DNA of 64,000 nucleotides from assembly GCF_004770765.1 (NCBI RefSeq), contig NZ_RQFK01000011.1, positions 372,001 through 436,000 on the forward strand, read 5' to 3'. The stretch is from Leptospira noumeaensis (GTDB taxonomy: Bacteria > Spirochaetota > Leptospiria > Leptospirales > Leptospiraceae). A model generated the notes under the pieces. The model searched no databases and was not told where the DNA came from. It was given only the letters and a program-made list of their open reading frames with translations. The translations under genes were made by a program, and so were the position numbers. This document shows, in pieces, positions 18,812 to 29,402 of this stretch; position 1 is the first letter of the stretch; every line of letters starts with the position of its first letter.

Positions 18812-19421
18812 TTTGTGTAGCTCGTAGTTCTTTACCTAACACCAAACGTTTGATGTTTTCTCTATGTGAATAGGAAATGAGGAAAAAAGTAGCGACTAAC
18901 ACAAAAAAGATGATTGGTTGGTATTCGGAATCCGGAATGTACTTTGTGGTTCCAAAATACCAGATAGGCATAGAAAGGGTTGCCAAGATAGAACCAAGGG
19001 AAACAAATCCAGAAATTTTATAGACTATAAAAAAAATCACAACCGCACAAACGGTAACGATGGGAACTAGAGTCATATACACACCGAGCGCTGTGGCCAC
19101 TCCTTTTCCACCTTTGAAATGAAGGAAAGGTGTGAATGTATGACCAAGGATGGCAACGGATCCAAGTAAAATCTCGGTGGTTGTCAGAGAATAAGGTGAT
19201 TCAATATAAGATGCAGCAATGACGGGGATGGCACCTTTGAGTGCATCCAAGAAAAGAGCGATGATTCCATACTTCCAACCGATCACACGACCCACATTCG
19301 TGGCACCGATATTACGGCTGCCGTGTTCGCGGATGTCAATCCCCCGCACTTGTTTGGCCAGAAGATACCCGACCGGAATGCCACCTAAAAGGTAACTCAA
19401 TAGGATTGCAGCAAGAATCAT
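18801..19421 (-). CDS. plsY: acyl-phosphate:glycerol-3-phosphate acyltransferase
   Basis: This 206-residue membrane enzyme adds the first acyl chain to glycerol 3-phosphate using acyl-phosphate. Family motifs are intact: SYLLGGIPVGYLLAK at the start, GSRNIGATNVGRVIGWK (motif 1, with Ser, Arg and Asn), and GHTFTPFLHFKGGKGVATALG (motifs 2 and 3 with His and Lys). Five or more membrane spans are predicted. The start overlaps the der stop by 4 bases and the stop overlaps the next gene by 11, so it is translationally coupled in the operon. Confidence 0.96.
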   Translation of the reverse strand: MILAAILLSYLLGGIPVGYLLAKQVRGIDIREHGSRNIGATNVGRVIGWKYGIIALFLDALKGAIPVIAASYIESPYSLTTTEILLGSVAILGHTFTPFLHFKGGKGVATALGVYMTLVPIVTVCAVVIFFIVYKISGFVSLGSILATLSMPIWYFGTTKYIPDSEYQPIIFFVLVATFFLISYSHRENIKRLVLGKELRATQNAN

Positions 19422-20770
19422 TCCTTGCCCTCCTTACCCTCGTTTCTGTTCCGAAGTTCGATCTCAACCGCTAGGCCATCCAGCCCGAACTCCGCTACTA
19501 TACTCTTTCGGTAAAAGCTCAAAATATTTGACGGAAAGAGTTTCGTATCATTGACGAAGAATAATATTTTAAAAGGAATCTGGGAGACTTGCGTGGCGTA
19601 ATACACCTTCGGAGGTCGATTCGATGCCTTCTGAACCTTATTTTTTCCTCCCCATTTGCTTAACCAGTCATTTAAGGCACGGGTTGTGAGCTTTTTCTGA
19701 GACTTTTCATAGAGAGCCACCACCGATTCCAGGAGTTTGTGGGTGCGGACTTTCTCTTTGGCAGAAAGGGAAATGAGGGGGCGTTCCTTCAAAATGGAAA
19801 GTTTTGCTTCCATCCGGTCTTTGTAGTGTTTCCAAGAATTGGATTCTTTTTCAGGAACCAGATCCCATTTGTTCACAGCCACAATCATGGGTTTCCCCAG
19901 TTCTTGGATTTCCCCAAAAATCTTTTTGTCAAATTCACCTAGACCTTTCATGGCATCCACAAGAAGGACAACCACATCTGCTTCTCCCAAACTATGGAGG
20001 GTTCGTTTGTAAGAATAAAATTCTAAACTTTCTCCGGTTTTGGATTTTCTGCGAATCCCAGCCGTATCAATGATTTCTAATTTTTGATTTTGAAAATAGA
20101 ACTGATCGGAAACAGAATCTCTAGTGGTTCCTGGTACATCACTCACCACAGCACGTTTGTAACCGAGAAAGGTATTCAGTAACGACGATTTACCGGAGTT
20201 AGGTTTTCCAATGATGGCAATTTTGCAATACGGATCTTCCGGCATTTTGATTTTGTCTGGAAGAAAAAAATTGATTTTTTGGTAGAGAAGATCAAAATTC
20301 CTTCGACCCAGGGCCGAGATGGGCAGGAGTTCGTTTAACCCTAGTTTGTAAAATGGTTCCAAATCATATTCATCTTGTTCAGTATCCACTTTGTTGATGA
20401 GAGTTAGGACCATCTTATCTTTTAAGATTTCATCTTTTTTAAATAACTCGATGAGTCTATGATCATACTTACGTAAATCTTTATGATCGATCACATGAAG
20501 GATAAGATCCGAGTTTCGTAAATGTTCAAAGGCTATCTCAATGATTTCTTTTGAGATTTCATCAATGTTTTCAATATCGAGGCCGGGAGTGTCTGACAAT
20601 GTGAAGGGAATTTTGAATTCCGATCTTTCTACTGTCTTTTGTAAAACGTCTCTTGTTACACCGGCTGTATTTTCTGTGATGGCACTTTGTGCGCGGAGGA
20701 TGGCGTTGAATAGTGTGGATTTACCCACATTTTGTCTACCAACAATGGTGACCACTGGAAGTCCTTTCAT
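19418..20770 (-). CDS. der: ribosome assembly GTPase Der (EngA)
   Basis: The 450-residue protein has the two tandem GTPase domains that define Der: the first P-loop is GRQNVGKS (11-18) with DTPG and NKVD, and the second is GKPNSGKS (188-195) with DTAG ([11 protein letters not shown]) and NKWD. A C-terminal KH-like domain (about 350-440) follows with the PPKVYYATQ block. Der acts in maturation of the 50S subunit. It overlaps smpB by 4 bases (ATGA-type) upstream and plsY downstream. Confidence 0.97.
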   Translation of the reverse strand: MKGLPVVTIVGRQNVGKSTLFNAILRAQSAITENTAGVTRDVLQKTVERSEFKIPFTLSDTPGLDIENIDEISKEIIEIAFEHLRNSDLILHVIDHKDLRKYDHRLIELFKKDEILKDKMVLTLINKVDTEQDEYDLEPFYKLGLNELLPISALGRRNFDLLYQKINFFLPDKIKMPEDPYCKIAIIGKPNSGKSSLLNTFLGYKRAVVSDVPGTTRDSVSDQFYFQNQKLEIIDTAGIRRKSKTGESLEFYSYKRTLHSLGEADVVVLLVDAMKGLGEFDKKIFGEIQELGKPMIVAVNKWDLVPEKESNSWKHYKDRMEAKLSILKERPLISLSAKEKVRTHKLLESVVALYEKSQKKLTTRALNDWLSKWGGKNKVQKASNRPPKVYYATQVSQIPFKILFFVNDTKLFPSNILSFYRKSIVAEFGLDGLAVEIELRNRNEGKEGKE

Positions 20771-21255
20771 TTGCGTAGGTGTTCCTTCATGGCTCTTTCC
20801 ATATCGATTTTGGCTTCCTTTTTCTGAATGTCGTCACGTTTGTCGTAAAGTTTTTTTGGTTTGGCTAAAGCGACATCTATCTTCACCAAACGGTTGTTCT
20901 TAAAGAAACAGCGAGTGGCCACAAGAACCAAACCCTTCTCTTTGATGGAACGATCAATTTTTTCAATTTCTTTTGCTTTTAAGAGGAGTTTACGGGGACG
21001 AATCTCTGGATGATTCGCATAACCCCCATTCTTGTAAGGAGGGATTTGAAAGTTTTCCAAAAACACTTCTCCGTTCCTTACTTTGGCAAAACAATCGGTA
21101 AGATTTCCCTTTTTTTCACGAAGGGATTTTACCTCAGATCCTGTGAGTACGACACCTGCCTCGAACGAATCTAAGAGTTCGAAATTGAACTTTGCCTTTT
21201 TATTGATTAAAGGATCGGTTCCGCGTGGTTTGTCGTCTTTTTTGGTTTTGCCCAT
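20767..21255 (-). CDS. smpB: SsrA-binding protein
   Basis: The 162-residue RNA-binding protein works with tmRNA to rescue stalled ribosomes. The OB-fold blocks [34 protein letters not shown] and the [12 protein letters not shown] segment are clear, followed by the basic C-terminal tail ([20 protein letters not shown]) that enters the ribosomal mRNA channel. It starts 5 bases after the AAA+ gene. The ssrA gene itself is not seen in the window. Confidence 0.96.
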   Translation of the reverse strand: MGKTKKDDKPRGTDPLINKKAKFNFELLDSFEAGVVLTGSEVKSLREKKGNLTDCFAKVRNGEVFLENFQIPPYKNGGYANHPEIRPRKLLLKAKEIEKIDRSIKEKGLVLVATRCFFKNNRLVKIDVALAKPKKLYDKRDDIQKKEAKIDMERAMKEHLRK

Positions 21256-21260
21256 AATAA

Positions 21261-24200
21261 TTATTGCCTAAGCGAATGGTGAATTTGCACAAGTCTTGCA
21301 ATTTCAGCCCCAATCAAATTTGGCATGGAATAAAAGTTATCTGCCGTAATTTGGAGGGAGTCTTGGAACACATGTTCCGCAATGTAGCGAGACCCAAGTC
21401 CCACCCCTAAAAATACATAATTTTTGTCCTGGTTTTTCAGTACAGCTTCTTTCAACTTTCTGGTATCAAAAGACGAAAGTTCGTCCTCAATATAGGTCTT
21501 GGCCCTTTGCCCGCGAAAGTCAGAAAGGATCACAATGATCTTAGTTTGGGCATCCGGCGAAAAAAACCGCTCTGCATTGGAGAGAACTTGGAATTCGGGA
21601 ATGCTGTCCCCATGCCAATTTTTACAAAGAGCAGAAAATACCTCTTCTTCCTTTTCCGCTGTGTAATCTTCTTCAGCTGATTTTAAGTTAAAAATATCCA
21701 CTGTGTCTTTGGAGTTTTTAATATCACAGAAAGTATGGACACTGGTTTTGATATCATGTTCGTTTAGGATATGCAAACTTACAAGGAGAGCCGAAAGCAT
21801 CGCAATCGAATATTCAAAGTTAAAGATCCTACGGCATTTTGAAACAAGGAAGGTGACTTCTACACCTTTTAGTTTTTCATCATTTTTTTCAATGATGGTT
21901 TTATCGAAGATTTTAGTATCTCCCCTTCCACTTTTGTATGAGATGTATTTTCTTGCATCCACCCTTGACCCTTCGTTTTTATACATCCGATGGATGTCAA
22001 TTTCTGGATCAAAGAGTTGTTCTAAATTGAGTTCCACCTCTTCGAGTTCTTTACCAAAGACGGATTTAAACTCTTCAAGACCTACCATAATGGAATAGTC
22101 CCAAAGGAGGCGGCGTTTTTTTAAGAATTGTTTGTAGAGTTCTTCGGTTCGGTAACCCCAAGCACCACCACCACCTTGTGGTTCTCCTTGGCCTTGGTTT
22201 CCTTGGGTGTCTTCGCCATACCATGCGTCGGCCCCTTCTTTGATTTTGCCACCGGTTTCGGGGGTATTGATTTCAATCCCCCGTTTGGTTTCTTCCCCAG
22301 AGTTTAGCTTTTTTGCAACGCCTGTTAGCGGGTCACGTTGGTGTAGTTCCGGATCCCACCAATTTTTTCGATTTAGTCCTGATTCAACCGTAAACGTTTT
22401 TTTTTTCTCTTCGATTTCCTCGAAGAGTGTTGAGACGACTTCTACTCCAGAAAGATAACCTTCAAGGAGTCTTTCGAGTTCTTTTCTTTCTTTGGGGTCA
22501 GCAATTTGGTTGGTATAATAAATTTTTCCCCCGCGAATGGCGATGTCTTTTACATCGGTTTGGTTGTAGCGGTAGATATGATTTTTCCATTTTAGGAGAT
22601 TGGCGATTCCAAATCGGTATGGCATTAGGTTTGCCGAACCAATGGTACGTTTGTCTGCGAGTTCCTTAGCTTTGAGATGGAAACGTGCAAGCGAACGAGG
22701 AAGAACCCCTTCCGGAAGATAGAACTCTAAAATTTCTTCTAATACTTTTACATCTTCTAGTTCGGGAAAAAGGATTGGTGTGAAACGGTTCCGAAAAGCA
22801 CGAGATATCGTTGTTACCGACTTGGATGCACGAAATGACTTCATTCCAAACACAATGGATTTTTCTGTGAGTTGGATGGGTAGATATTCGCCGGACTCTG
22901 GTGGCAAAGTGAGGGAACGTGCATCATCCGTTAACATATTCATCTTTTCCACAAGTTCTGCACCAGCAGACTCAAGTCCAGATATAAGAATGATATGACC
23001 TTTCCGAATAGAACGTGTTAGTGGGCCATCCACCCAAGTCACACTTTCGATATTTCCTTCTTCAGTGGGTTTTAGAGCACCCACAACGTCAGATGTGTGC
23101 ATCCCTTTGGATAACATCACAGACTCAAGTTCGATTCCTGTGAGCTCTGTAAAAAGTGGTAAAAACTCTTGTGGGTCTTGGTCTTCTCTATATTCGACTA
23201 AGATGTTTTCTTTGGCTTGGATGGCGGTGAATACTTGGTCAAGAAAATGTAAAACTGGTTCTGGAGTGGGATAAGTAGAAAGAAGGGAGATAGTCTTTTT
23301 TTCGTCCCAAGTTTTGATTTCTTTGTCATTCCAAAAAATCGTAGAACCTTGCACATAACCTTTGGTAGGAACGAGTTTCACCGAACCACCAAACTCTGAT
23401 TCAATGAGTTCTCTTTGTTTGGCTTTGTCTTCTTTTTTTCGGAATGGTTCTTCGAATAAGTACAGAGCTTCTCTTGCGGCAACAGCCTTGTCTTTAGCAC
23501 CAAATAAAACCAATCGGTTACAATACTTTTGTAGGGTTCTTAAGTTAAAGTGGTATTTTTCTAAATCACCTTTTCCAATTTCCCCTGATTTGATCCGAGA
23601 TTCCGATTCCAAACTAATCCGAATGATTTGTTTGAGAACCTCTTCCCCAAGCATGGGATAGAGTTTTTTTAAAATAAAAAACATTTCATCGGGAGAGTAT
23701 GGATCAACGTAAACAACGGCAAAATGTTTGGTGATATCGAAAGGAAGAGGTTTTCTACCTTCAAATCCTTCACTGGGGTTTTGGGTTCCGATAAACCAGA
23801 ATCCTGTTTTTCCATTTACTCTTTCCCCACTCCCTTCCAAAAGATCTAAGTAGTTGGATTCGTAGACAGAAGAAAACCGTTTGATGATGTTTGGTGCACA
23901 AAGGTTCATCTCATCGGCAACAAAACTAAGTCCTTCTGACAAAGCATTGGTGAGAGGGCCATTCGACCATGTGAAACCTTTTCCATCCAGCAGGATGCGG
24001 TAAGAACCAATGAGGTCTTCTGGCAATGTGTCTTCGTTAAAACTAAACCGAAGTGTGGGTTGTTTGCGAAGAGAGTTGATATAATAGATGAGTGCATTTT
24101 TTCCAACACCAGCATCGCCCACAAGGAGGACAGGAATCCCTTCGAGCATGGGGTATAGAATTTTTTGTAAGGTTTGTTTTACCGAGTCGGTTTCGACAAG

Positions 24201-24299
24201 GCTAGAAGGGAAAACGGGAAACTTACTCGTGGGCGGGAGAACCGGCACTTTCACATCAGCGATGGTAACAAATTCCATATCCTTCAGATTTCTACCCAT
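21261..24299 (-). CDS. AAA+ ATPase (MoxR/midasin-like) with degenerate VWA-like C-terminus
   Basis: This 1012-residue protein has an N-terminal AAA_5-type ATPase (about 38-270): Walker A GDAGVGKN (61-68), Walker B FVADE (Glu130), sensor 1 GTQNPSEGF. Asn68 stands where Ser/Thr normally binds Mg. A second AAA-like region (about 345-540) repeats [14 protein letters not shown]...[18 protein letters not shown] but its Walker A is replaced by [12 protein letters not shown] and its Walker B carries no DE, so it should not hydrolyse ATP. After an acidic, Gly-rich linker near 700-720 the C-terminal 220 residues look like a CobT/midasin-type VWA domain, but the metal motif D-x-S-x-S reads VSKCRR. I infer a midasin-like remodeller; the substrate is unknown. 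It heads the operon with smpB, der, plsY. Confidence 0.78.
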   Translation of the reverse strand: MGRNLKDMEFVTIADVKVPVLPPTSKFPVFPSSLVETDSVKQTLQKILYPMLEGIPVLLVGDAGVGKNALIYYINSLRKQPTLRFSFNEDTLPEDLIGSYRILLDGKGFTWSNGPLTNALSEGLSFVADEMNLCAPNIIKRFSSVYESNYLDLLEGSGERVNGKTGFWFIGTQNPSEGFEGRKPLPFDITKHFAVVYVDPYSPDEMFFILKKLYPMLGEEVLKQIIRISLESESRIKSGEIGKGDLEKYHFNLRTLQKYCNRLVLFGAKDKAVAAREALYLFEEPFRKKEDKAKQRELIESEFGGSVKLVPTKGYVQGSTIFWNDKEIKTWDEKKTISLLSTYPTPEPVLHFLDQVFTAIQAKENILVEYREDQDPQEFLPLFTELTGIELESVMLSKGMHTSDVVGALKPTEEGNIESVTWVDGPLTRSIRKGHIILISGLESAGAELVEKMNMLTDDARSLTLPPESGEYLPIQLTEKSIVFGMKSFRASKSVTTISRAFRNRFTPILFPELEDVKVLEEILEFYLPEGVLPRSLARFHLKAKELADKRTIGSANLMPYRFGIANLLKWKNHIYRYNQTDVKDIAIRGGKIYYTNQIADPKERKELERLLEGYLSGVEVVSTLFEEIEEKKKTFTVESGLNRKNWWDPELHQRDPLTGVAKKLNSGEETKRGIEINTPETGGKIKEGADAWYGEDTQGNQGQGEPQGGGGAWGYRTEELYKQFLKKRRLLWDYSIMVGLEEFKSVFGKELEEVELNLEQLFDPEIDIHRMYKNEGSRVDARKYISYKSGRGDTKIFDKTIIEKNDEKLKGVEVTFLVSKCRRIFNFEYSIAMLSALLVSLHILNEHDIKTSVHTFCDIKNSKDTVDIFNLKSAEEDYTAEKEEEVFSALCKNWHGDSIPEFQVLSNAERFFSPDAQTKIIVILSDFRGQRAKTYIEDELSSFDTRKLKEAVLKNQDKNYVFLGVGLGSRYIAEHVFQDSLQITADNFYSMPNLIGAEIARLVQIHHSLRQ

Positions 24300-24359
24300 T
24301 TCCTAGGTGTAAACCAAATTCTATTGACCCGTATCTCCCCAAAAAACCATGATGATTCC

Positions 24360-25457
24360 ATGGATTTCGCAAATAGAATGTATGGGATTGATTCCTCCCC
24401 CATCCGCAAGGCTTTTGAGCTCGCACGGACCATCCAAAACCCGATTAATCTCAGTATCGGCCAACCGCACTTTCCTTGCCCACCTAACATTATCGAGGTT
24501 TTAACTAAAGCGGCACAGGACGGGAAAACTTCTTACACCTTAACTGGTGGGATTCCTGAATTAAAATCTGCGATGGCTGAGAAATACCGCACCCAAAACA
24601 AAATTTCTTATGCCCATGAAGACCGCATCCTTGTTACCTCTGGAATTTCTTCTGCTTTATTTTTGTTGTTCAATGCACTCGTAAACGAAGGTGACGAATG
24701 TTTGGTCATCTCCCCTTACTTTTTAATGTATCCGGCGATGTTAAAATTCTATGGTGGAAAAGTAGTTCCGCTGGAAGAAAGTTTCAAACCAGAAGATTTA
24801 GAATCTTTAAAATCTCGGAAATTCAAACTCATCATTTTTTCGAATCCTTCGAATCCTACGGGCAAAGTTCTTTCCAAGGAACAACTACGAGCCCTGGCAA
24901 ACTTAGCCGAAACAACAGGGGCATATCTTATCAGCGATGAAATTTATGAACTCTTTGATTATGACAAACAGTTTCATTCGATTGGTTCCGAGTATGAAAA
25001 AACCATCACTCTCACTGGATTTTCCAAAACATACAATATGACTGGGCTTAGGCTTGCGACCATTCTTGCCGAAGACAAAGTGATCAAAGCACTCACCACC
25101 TTACAACAGTATACGGTAGTCTGTGCTCCTTCCATCACGCAAGTGGCAGGAATCGAAGCACTCAAAACAGATATGAGTGCTTATATCCAAGACTATCGTG
25201 AAAAACGCGACTTTGTTTATGATTCCTTAAAAGACTATTATCCCATCCAAAAATCGGGAGGGGCTTTTTATTCCTTTTTCCAAGTTCCAGTCACTGATGA
25301 AGAGTTCATCCAAAGAGCTGTCAAAAAAGATCTCATCCTTGTGCCTGGATTTATCTTTTGTGACCAAAAGAATTTTGTGAGACTTTCCTTTGCCACAGAA
25401 TGGGACACATTGAAACGAGGAATGAAAGCCTTACAGGAACTATCTAAGGAAAGTTAA
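24360..25457 (+). CDS. class I/II PLP-dependent aminotransferase
   Basis: From the ATG at 24360 the protein has 365 residues; an open extension to 24174 lies over the promoter region and is rejected because it has no family similarity. The fold-type I core is clear: LSIGQPHFPCP near the start, TSYTLTGGIPELK, FSNPSNPTGKVLS, SDEIYELFDYD, the PLP Lys in TGFSKTYNMTGLRLA, and the C-terminal carboxylate-binding Arg in VRLSFA. It resembles aspartate/aromatic aminotransferases of the bacterial Igamma type, but the amino donor cannot be named. It is divergent from the AAA+ gene and 33 bases upstream of the prepilin peptidase gene. Confidence 0.9.
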   Translation: MDFANRMYGIDSSPIRKAFELARTIQNPINLSIGQPHFPCPPNIIEVLTKAAQDGKTSYTLTGGIPELKSAMAEKYRTQNKISYAHEDRILVTSGISSALFLLFNALVNEGDECLVISPYFLMYPAMLKFYGGKVVPLEESFKPEDLESLKSRKFKLIIFSNPSNPTGKVLSKEQLRALANLAETTGAYLISDEIYELFDYDKQFHSIGSEYEKTITLTGFSKTYNMTGLRLATILAEDKVIKALTTLQQYTVVCAPSITQVAGIEALKTDMSAYIQDYREKRDFVYDSLKDYYPIQKSGGAFYSFFQVPVTDEEFIQRAVKKDLILVPGFIFCDQKNFVRLSFATEWDTLKRGMKALQELSKES

Positions 25458-25490
25458 AATCTTTCCTTCCGATTGAGAGAAAGGTAGAAA

Positions 25491-26348
25491 TTGGATTTTA
25501 TGGACGAATCGATTTGGTTATCTCTTTGGACCCTCTCGACCTATGGAATCCTATTTTTTTTTGGCGGAGCCTTAGCCAGTTTCTATACAACACTAGCCGA
25601 GCGAATCCTGACTTTTTGTTATGGCAAAAAAAGAAAAGAAACAAAAGGTTTTCAACGTTGGAAAACTATTTTTACAAAACCTAGCCACTGTCCATCTTGC
25701 GGACATTTGGTGAGTAAAACAAACCTTACCCCAATTTTTGGTTGGTTTTTGACAAAAGGAAAATGTAAGTCTTGCGAAATAGAATTACCCAAACTCTATC
25801 CACTTACTGAATTTTTATTTGGACTCATTGCTATCTTTGTGTATTTTGTATCGGAAGATATCGTTGGAACCATCCTCCTTCTATTTTTGTTTGGGCACTT
25901 GCTTATCTCCATGATGACAGATGTCGCAAAGTATTCTTTGGATTATGAAAACCTTCCCTTTATCATTTGTTTCGGTATCCTTTCCAACTACTTTCTGTTT
26001 GGTGAAAACTTAAATTTAGAAAGCTTATGGGTGTTTTTGGGATTTTTATCCTTTTACCTGATCATTTACCTACTCTTTCGTGGAGGGACTGGACTTGGAG
26101 ATGTGCTTTTTTCTCCAATTTTTGCTGCCATTGCCGGAAATCCCTTTTGGATTTTATATTTTAATTCCGCATACCTTCTTGCCGTAGGGTTTAGTTTTCT
26201 TTTAAGAAAAAAAGGAGACTCTTTAAAGGGAAAAAAAATCCCGATGGGACTTTATTTTTCCCTCGGACTATTTTTAACTTATTTTGCAAAACTACTAGTC
26301 CACTATTACAACTGGGAGGGATTTCCAATCTATGGAACCATTGAATGA
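25491..26348 (+). CDS. pilD: type IV prepilin peptidase (A24 family)
   Basis: The 285-residue membrane enzyme cleaves and N-methylates type IV pilin and type II secretion pseudopilins. It has the cytoplasmic zinc-type cysteines C67-x2-C70 and C92-x2-C95, and the two catalytic aspartates Asp144 (MMTDVAK) and Asp204 in the GLGDVL motif, with about eight membrane spans. I keep the TTG at 25491 because AAGG lies 6 bases before it; an ATG at 25500 is possible. The 3' end overlaps pdxH by 17 bases, so the genes are coupled. No pilin gene is in the window. Confidence 0.92.
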   Translation: MDFMDESIWLSLWTLSTYGILFFFGGALASFYTTLAERILTFCYGKKRKETKGFQRWKTIFTKPSHCPSCGHLVSKTNLTPIFGWFLTKGKCKSCEIELPKLYPLTEFLFGLIAIFVYFVSEDIVGTILLLFLFGHLLISMMTDVAKYSLDYENLPFIICFGILSNYFLFGENLNLESLWVFLGFLSFYLIIYLLFRGGTGLGDVLFSPIFAAIAGNPFWILYFNSAYLLAVGFSFLLRKKGDSLKGKKIPMGLYFSLGLFLTYFAKLLVHYYNWEGFPIYGTIE

Positions 26349-26979
26349 ATTGCCACAAATGAGAAAACTCTACACTCGCTCGGTTCTCACCGAAGAAACA
26401 GCAGGTTCGGATCCCTTAAAATTATTTAGTCTTTGGTTTTCGGAAGCAAAAGAAGAGGGAGAAGCTGAACCCAATGCCATGAGCCTTGCTACGGTAGACA
26501 AAACAGGCCAACCATCAGTGCGTATTGTTTTACTCAAAGGACTCATTCGTGAAGAGTTCCAGTTTTTTACCAATTATGATTCGGATAAAGGACAGGACAT
26601 AGCTGCAAACAATCATGTGGCTCTCAATTTCTTTTGGCCAAAACTCGAAAGACAAATCCGAATCGAAGGTCGTGCTACCCGTATCTCCAAGGAAGAATCA
26701 GAATCTTATTTTGCAGTCAGACCCAGGGAATCTCAAATTGGAGCCCATGCATCAAATCAAAGTTCGGTGGTTCCATCCAGAGAATATTTAGAAGAGAAGT
26801 TTGTCTCCCTCACAAAGGAATGGGAAGGTAAAGAAATTCCAAAACCAGAAAACTGGGGTGGGTATTCGGTCTCCCCTACTAAAATCGAATTTTGGCAAGG
26901 AAGGGTGGGTAGACTTCATGACAGGATTTCTTTTGAAAGGATAGAATCGAGTTGGAAACGAAGTCGTTTATCTCCTTAA
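26332..26979 (+). CDS. pdxH: pyridoxamine/pyridoxine 5'-phosphate oxidase
   Basis: This 215-residue FMN enzyme makes pyridoxal 5'-phosphate in vitamin B6 salvage and synthesis. Family blocks: AMSLATVDKTGQPSVRIVLLK, FFTNYDSDKGQDIAANN, FFWPKLERQIRIEGRA, SYFAVRPRESQIGAHAS, and the C-terminal FWQGRVGRLHDR with RLSP end. Length matches the family. The start lies within the last codons of the prepilin peptidase gene. Confidence 0.97.
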   Translation: MEPLNELPQMRKLYTRSVLTEETAGSDPLKLFSLWFSEAKEEGEAEPNAMSLATVDKTGQPSVRIVLLKGLIREEFQFFTNYDSDKGQDIAANNHVALNFFWPKLERQIRIEGRATRISKEESESYFAVRPRESQIGAHASNQSSVVPSREYLEEKFVSLTKEWEGKEIPKPENWGGYSVSPTKIEFWQGRVGRLHDRISFERIESSWKRSRLSP

Positions 26980-27025
26980 GGCCCTTTCGATTTAAAAAGT
27001 CTTTTTAATCTCAAATACCACAGAC

Positions 27026-27054
27026 CCGCTAAAAAAGGTTTTCCTTTTTAGCGG
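27026..27054. terminator. hairpin between converging pdxH and ribBA
   Basis: CCGCTAAAAA pairs with TTTTTAGCGG through a 12-bp stem with one bulged A. The stem lacks a clean U-run outside it, but its own T-rich arm and the nearby palindrome TTAAAAAG-TCTTTTTAA (about 26991-27007) could together end transcription from both sides. Confidence 0.5.
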
Positions 27055-27089
27055 AAATACGGATCGTTTGATTCGTTAGATCGATGCGA

Positions 27090-28298
27090 TCAACCATGAA
27101 GGTTGAGCAAATGTCCTAATTTTGTTTTTTTAGTCTGCAAGTAACGAGTGTTTTCTTCCACAGGATCAATTTCAATGGGAACTCTTTCTGTTACGTGCAG
27201 ATTGTAACCTTCCAAACCAACAATTTTACGAGGGTTATTCGTGATGAGTTTCATTTGTTTCACCCCGATATCTCGTAAAATTTGGGCTCCGATTCCGTAT
27301 TCTCGTAAGTCAGGAGCAAATCCTAATTTTTCATTGGCTTCGACGGTATCAAGGCCCCCCTCTTGTAAAGAATAGGCTTTGAGTTTATTAATAATTCCGA
27401 TCCCACGACCTTCTTGGCGCATGTACAAAAGGACTCCTGTTCCTTCTTTTTCAATCATTCGTAAAGCATTATGAAGTTGGGGTCCACAGTCACATCGTTG
27501 GGATGAAAATATATCTCCTGTCAAACATTCACTGTGAACACGGACAAGCACTGGTTTATCGGAATCAATGTCTCCCTTGACCAGTGCCATATGGATTTTG
27601 TCGTCAATTTGTGTGGAGTAAGCTTTGATTTTAAAATCTCCAAACTCGGTTGGAAGATTTGCTTCCACTTCCAAATGGATTAATTTTTCTTTGTGCCTTC
27701 TATAACGTATGAGATCTTCGATTGTATAAATATTGAGTCCATGGGTTTTTGCAAACTTTTCCAAATCAGGAATCCGAGCCATCGATCCATCGTCATTCAT
27801 AATCTCACAAATGACTCCACTTGGATAAAGACCCGCTAACTTAGATAAGTCGACGGCTGCCTCTGTATGACCTGCCCTTCTTAAAACACCACCGGTTACT
27901 GCCTGTAAAGGAAACATATGGCCTGGACGCATCAAATCGTCTGATTTTGTTTTTGGATCAAGAAGAGCTTCCACAGTTTTCGCTCTATCCAGTGCGGAGA
28001 TTCCTGTAGAAGTTCCGTGTTTGGCATCGACAGAAACCGTAAAGGCTGTCCCGTGTTTGTCTCCTAGAGTTAGGTCATCCACCATCTTCCCAAGACCGAG
28101 GGATTGTAACCTCTCTCTCTCCATAGGCACGCAGATCAGTCCGCGACCATGGGTTGCCATAAAATTAATTTTGTCTTTGTCCGCAAACTGGGAGGCGCAG
28201 ACCAAATCCCCTTCGTTTTCTCTGTCTTCAGAGTCGACTAGAATGATCATTTTGCCTTGGCGGATTTCTTCGATTGCTTCTTCGATCGGACGTATCAT
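27090..28298 (-). CDS. ribBA: bifunctional 3,4-dihydroxy-2-butanone-4-phosphate synthase/GTP cyclohydrolase II
   Basis: The 402-residue enzyme supplies both branches of riboflavin synthesis. Residues 1-200 are the RibB domain with [24 protein letters not shown] and GHTEAAVDL blocks. Residues 205-400 are the RibA domain with the zinc ligands in [17 protein letters not shown] and the catalytic [16 protein letters not shown] and TNNPRK motifs. A TATATA at 28312-28317 could be its -10, only 13 bases before the ATG, but no -35 is clear. ribE and ribD are encoded close by on the same strand, separated only by the STAS gene on the other strand. Confidence 0.97.
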   Translation of the reverse strand: MIRPIEEAIEEIRQGKMIILVDSEDRENEGDLVCASQFADKDKINFMATHGRGLICVPMERERLQSLGLGKMVDDLTLGDKHGTAFTVSVDAKHGTSTGISALDRAKTVEALLDPKTKSDDLMRPGHMFPLQAVTGGVLRRAGHTEAAVDLSKLAGLYPSGVICEIMNDDGSMARIPDLEKFAKTHGLNIYTIEDLIRYRRHKEKLIHLEVEANLPTEFGDFKIKAYSTQIDDKIHMALVKGDIDSDKPVLVRVHSECLTGDIFSSQRCDCGPQLHNALRMIEKEGTGVLLYMRQEGRGIGIINKLKAYSLQEGGLDTVEANEKLGFAPDLREYGIGAQILRDIGVKQMKLITNNPRKIVGLEGYNLHVTERVPIEIDPVEENTRYLQTKKTKLGHLLNLHG

Positions 28299-28416
28299 GG
28301 GGAAAGGCCTCTATATACTAAAACTCTGAAAGGCGTTCCGAATTAAAGAAGATTCCCAAAGAAAGTCATTGATTTTTCCCCTTTCTTTTGTCTAAATGTT
28401 CCGGATCGGAGGCCAT

Positions 28417-28794
28417 GTGGAACTGAAACTGAACACAACAGGAAAGATCAAAACCATAGAAATTGCAGGAAAATTTGACATTGAGTCCACAGAAGAATTT
28501 GAATCTATCTTTGCAAAACTCATCGAACCCAATCCCAGTATTGTTTCCATCGAAATGAGCCGTTTGGATTATATCGACTCGTCGGGAATTGGTTCTCTCA
28601 TCAAAAGTCTAAACTCTCTCAAAAACAAAAAGGGGAAACTGATCCTTGTTGGTATGAAACCAATGATCCAAAATGTTTTTAAATTAGCAAAACTCGATAT
28701 GTTTTTTGAAATTATGAGTAGTTCTGATTTTCAGAGTAAGTATGTAAATGACGATTCTGATTCAGACATCGATGATTTATTAAAAAGAAATTAA
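28417..28794 (+). CDS. STAS-domain anti-sigma factor antagonist
   Basis: The 125-residue protein is a stand-alone STAS domain. The phosphorylatable Ser is in LDYIDSSGIGSLI and the fold blocks IEIAGKFDIE and KLILVGMKPMIQNVFKLAKLD are intact. In partner switching such proteins bind an anti-sigma kinase when unphosphorylated and are reactivated by SpoIIE-type phosphatases such as that at 9251-10990; the pairing is an inference. I start at GTG 28417, four bases after a GGAGG; the in-frame ATG at 28396 has no such signal. The acidic tail DDDSDSDIDDLLKRN is extra to the fold. It converges on ribE with a 4-base overlap. Confidence 0.9.
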   Translation: MELKLNTTGKIKTIEIAGKFDIESTEEFESIFAKLIEPNPSIVSIEMSRLDYIDSSGIGSLIKSLNSLKNKKGKLILVGMKPMIQNVFKLAKLDMFFEIMSSSDFQSKYVNDDSDSDIDDLLKRN

Positions 28795-29399
28795 CTACCG
28801 GATCTTTGGCTTAAATAATTTTCGATGTATTTAGCAAGTACATCCACTTCCACATTCAAACGTTGGTCTTTTTTCCAGGAACCTGCATTGGTTTTTTCCA
28901 TTGTTTCTGGGATTAAGATCAGTTGTATATTCCCATCCTGAACATCCACCACAGTAAGGCTTATCCCATCCAAAGTCACAGATCCTTTTTTCACAAAATA
29001 ACGGCGAAGTTCTTCTGGAATTTCTACCCAAAACTCTTCTACCTCTGTTTCAATTTGTTTGCGACTCACAACCTTTGCCATTCCATCTACATGGCCTTGC
29101 ACCATATGACCGCCGAACCTTTGTCCAAGGGCCATCGCTCGCTCCAAATTGACGGTAGAACCTTCTCCTAACCGAGACAAGTTGGTGAGTTCCAAAGATT
29201 TAAACGACGCATAAAACTTAAATAAATTCCCAAGATCGTTAAATTCAGTGACTGTCATACATGCGCCGTTGATGGCAATGGAGTCCCCTGTTTTTAAATC
29301 AGGATTTTCCCATTCGGTTTCGATTGTAAATTGGATACCCGAATCAATCGGTTCGATCGCGACAACTTTTCCAAGTGTTTCTACAAGACCTGTAAACAT
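28791..29399 (-). CDS. ribE: riboflavin synthase alpha chain
   Basis: The 202-residue enzyme converts two 6,7-dimethyl-8-ribityllumazine molecules to riboflavin. It has the MFTGLVE start and two lumazine-binding repeats, with GDSIAINGACMTVT in the first and GSVTLDGISLTVVD in the second, and the linking GGHMVQGHVDG. It follows ribD by 3 bases and is the last gene of the long minus-strand series from ftsK. Confidence 0.97.
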   Translation of the reverse strand: MFTGLVETLGKVVAIEPIDSGIQFTIETEWENPDLKTGDSIAINGACMTVTEFNDLGNLFKFYASFKSLELTNLSRLGEGSTVNLERAMALGQRFGGHMVQGHVDGMAKVVSRKQIETEVEEFWVEIPEELRRYFVKKGSVTLDGISLTVVDVQDGNIQLILIPETMEKTNAGSWKKDQRLNVEVDVLAKYIENYLSQRSGS

Positions 29400-29402
29400 A
29401 TT

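Noticed and set aside
24174..24359. 62-codon N-terminal extension of the aminotransferase
   Set aside because: It runs over the start of the divergent AAA+ gene and its residues do not resemble the family; the ATG at 24360 fits.
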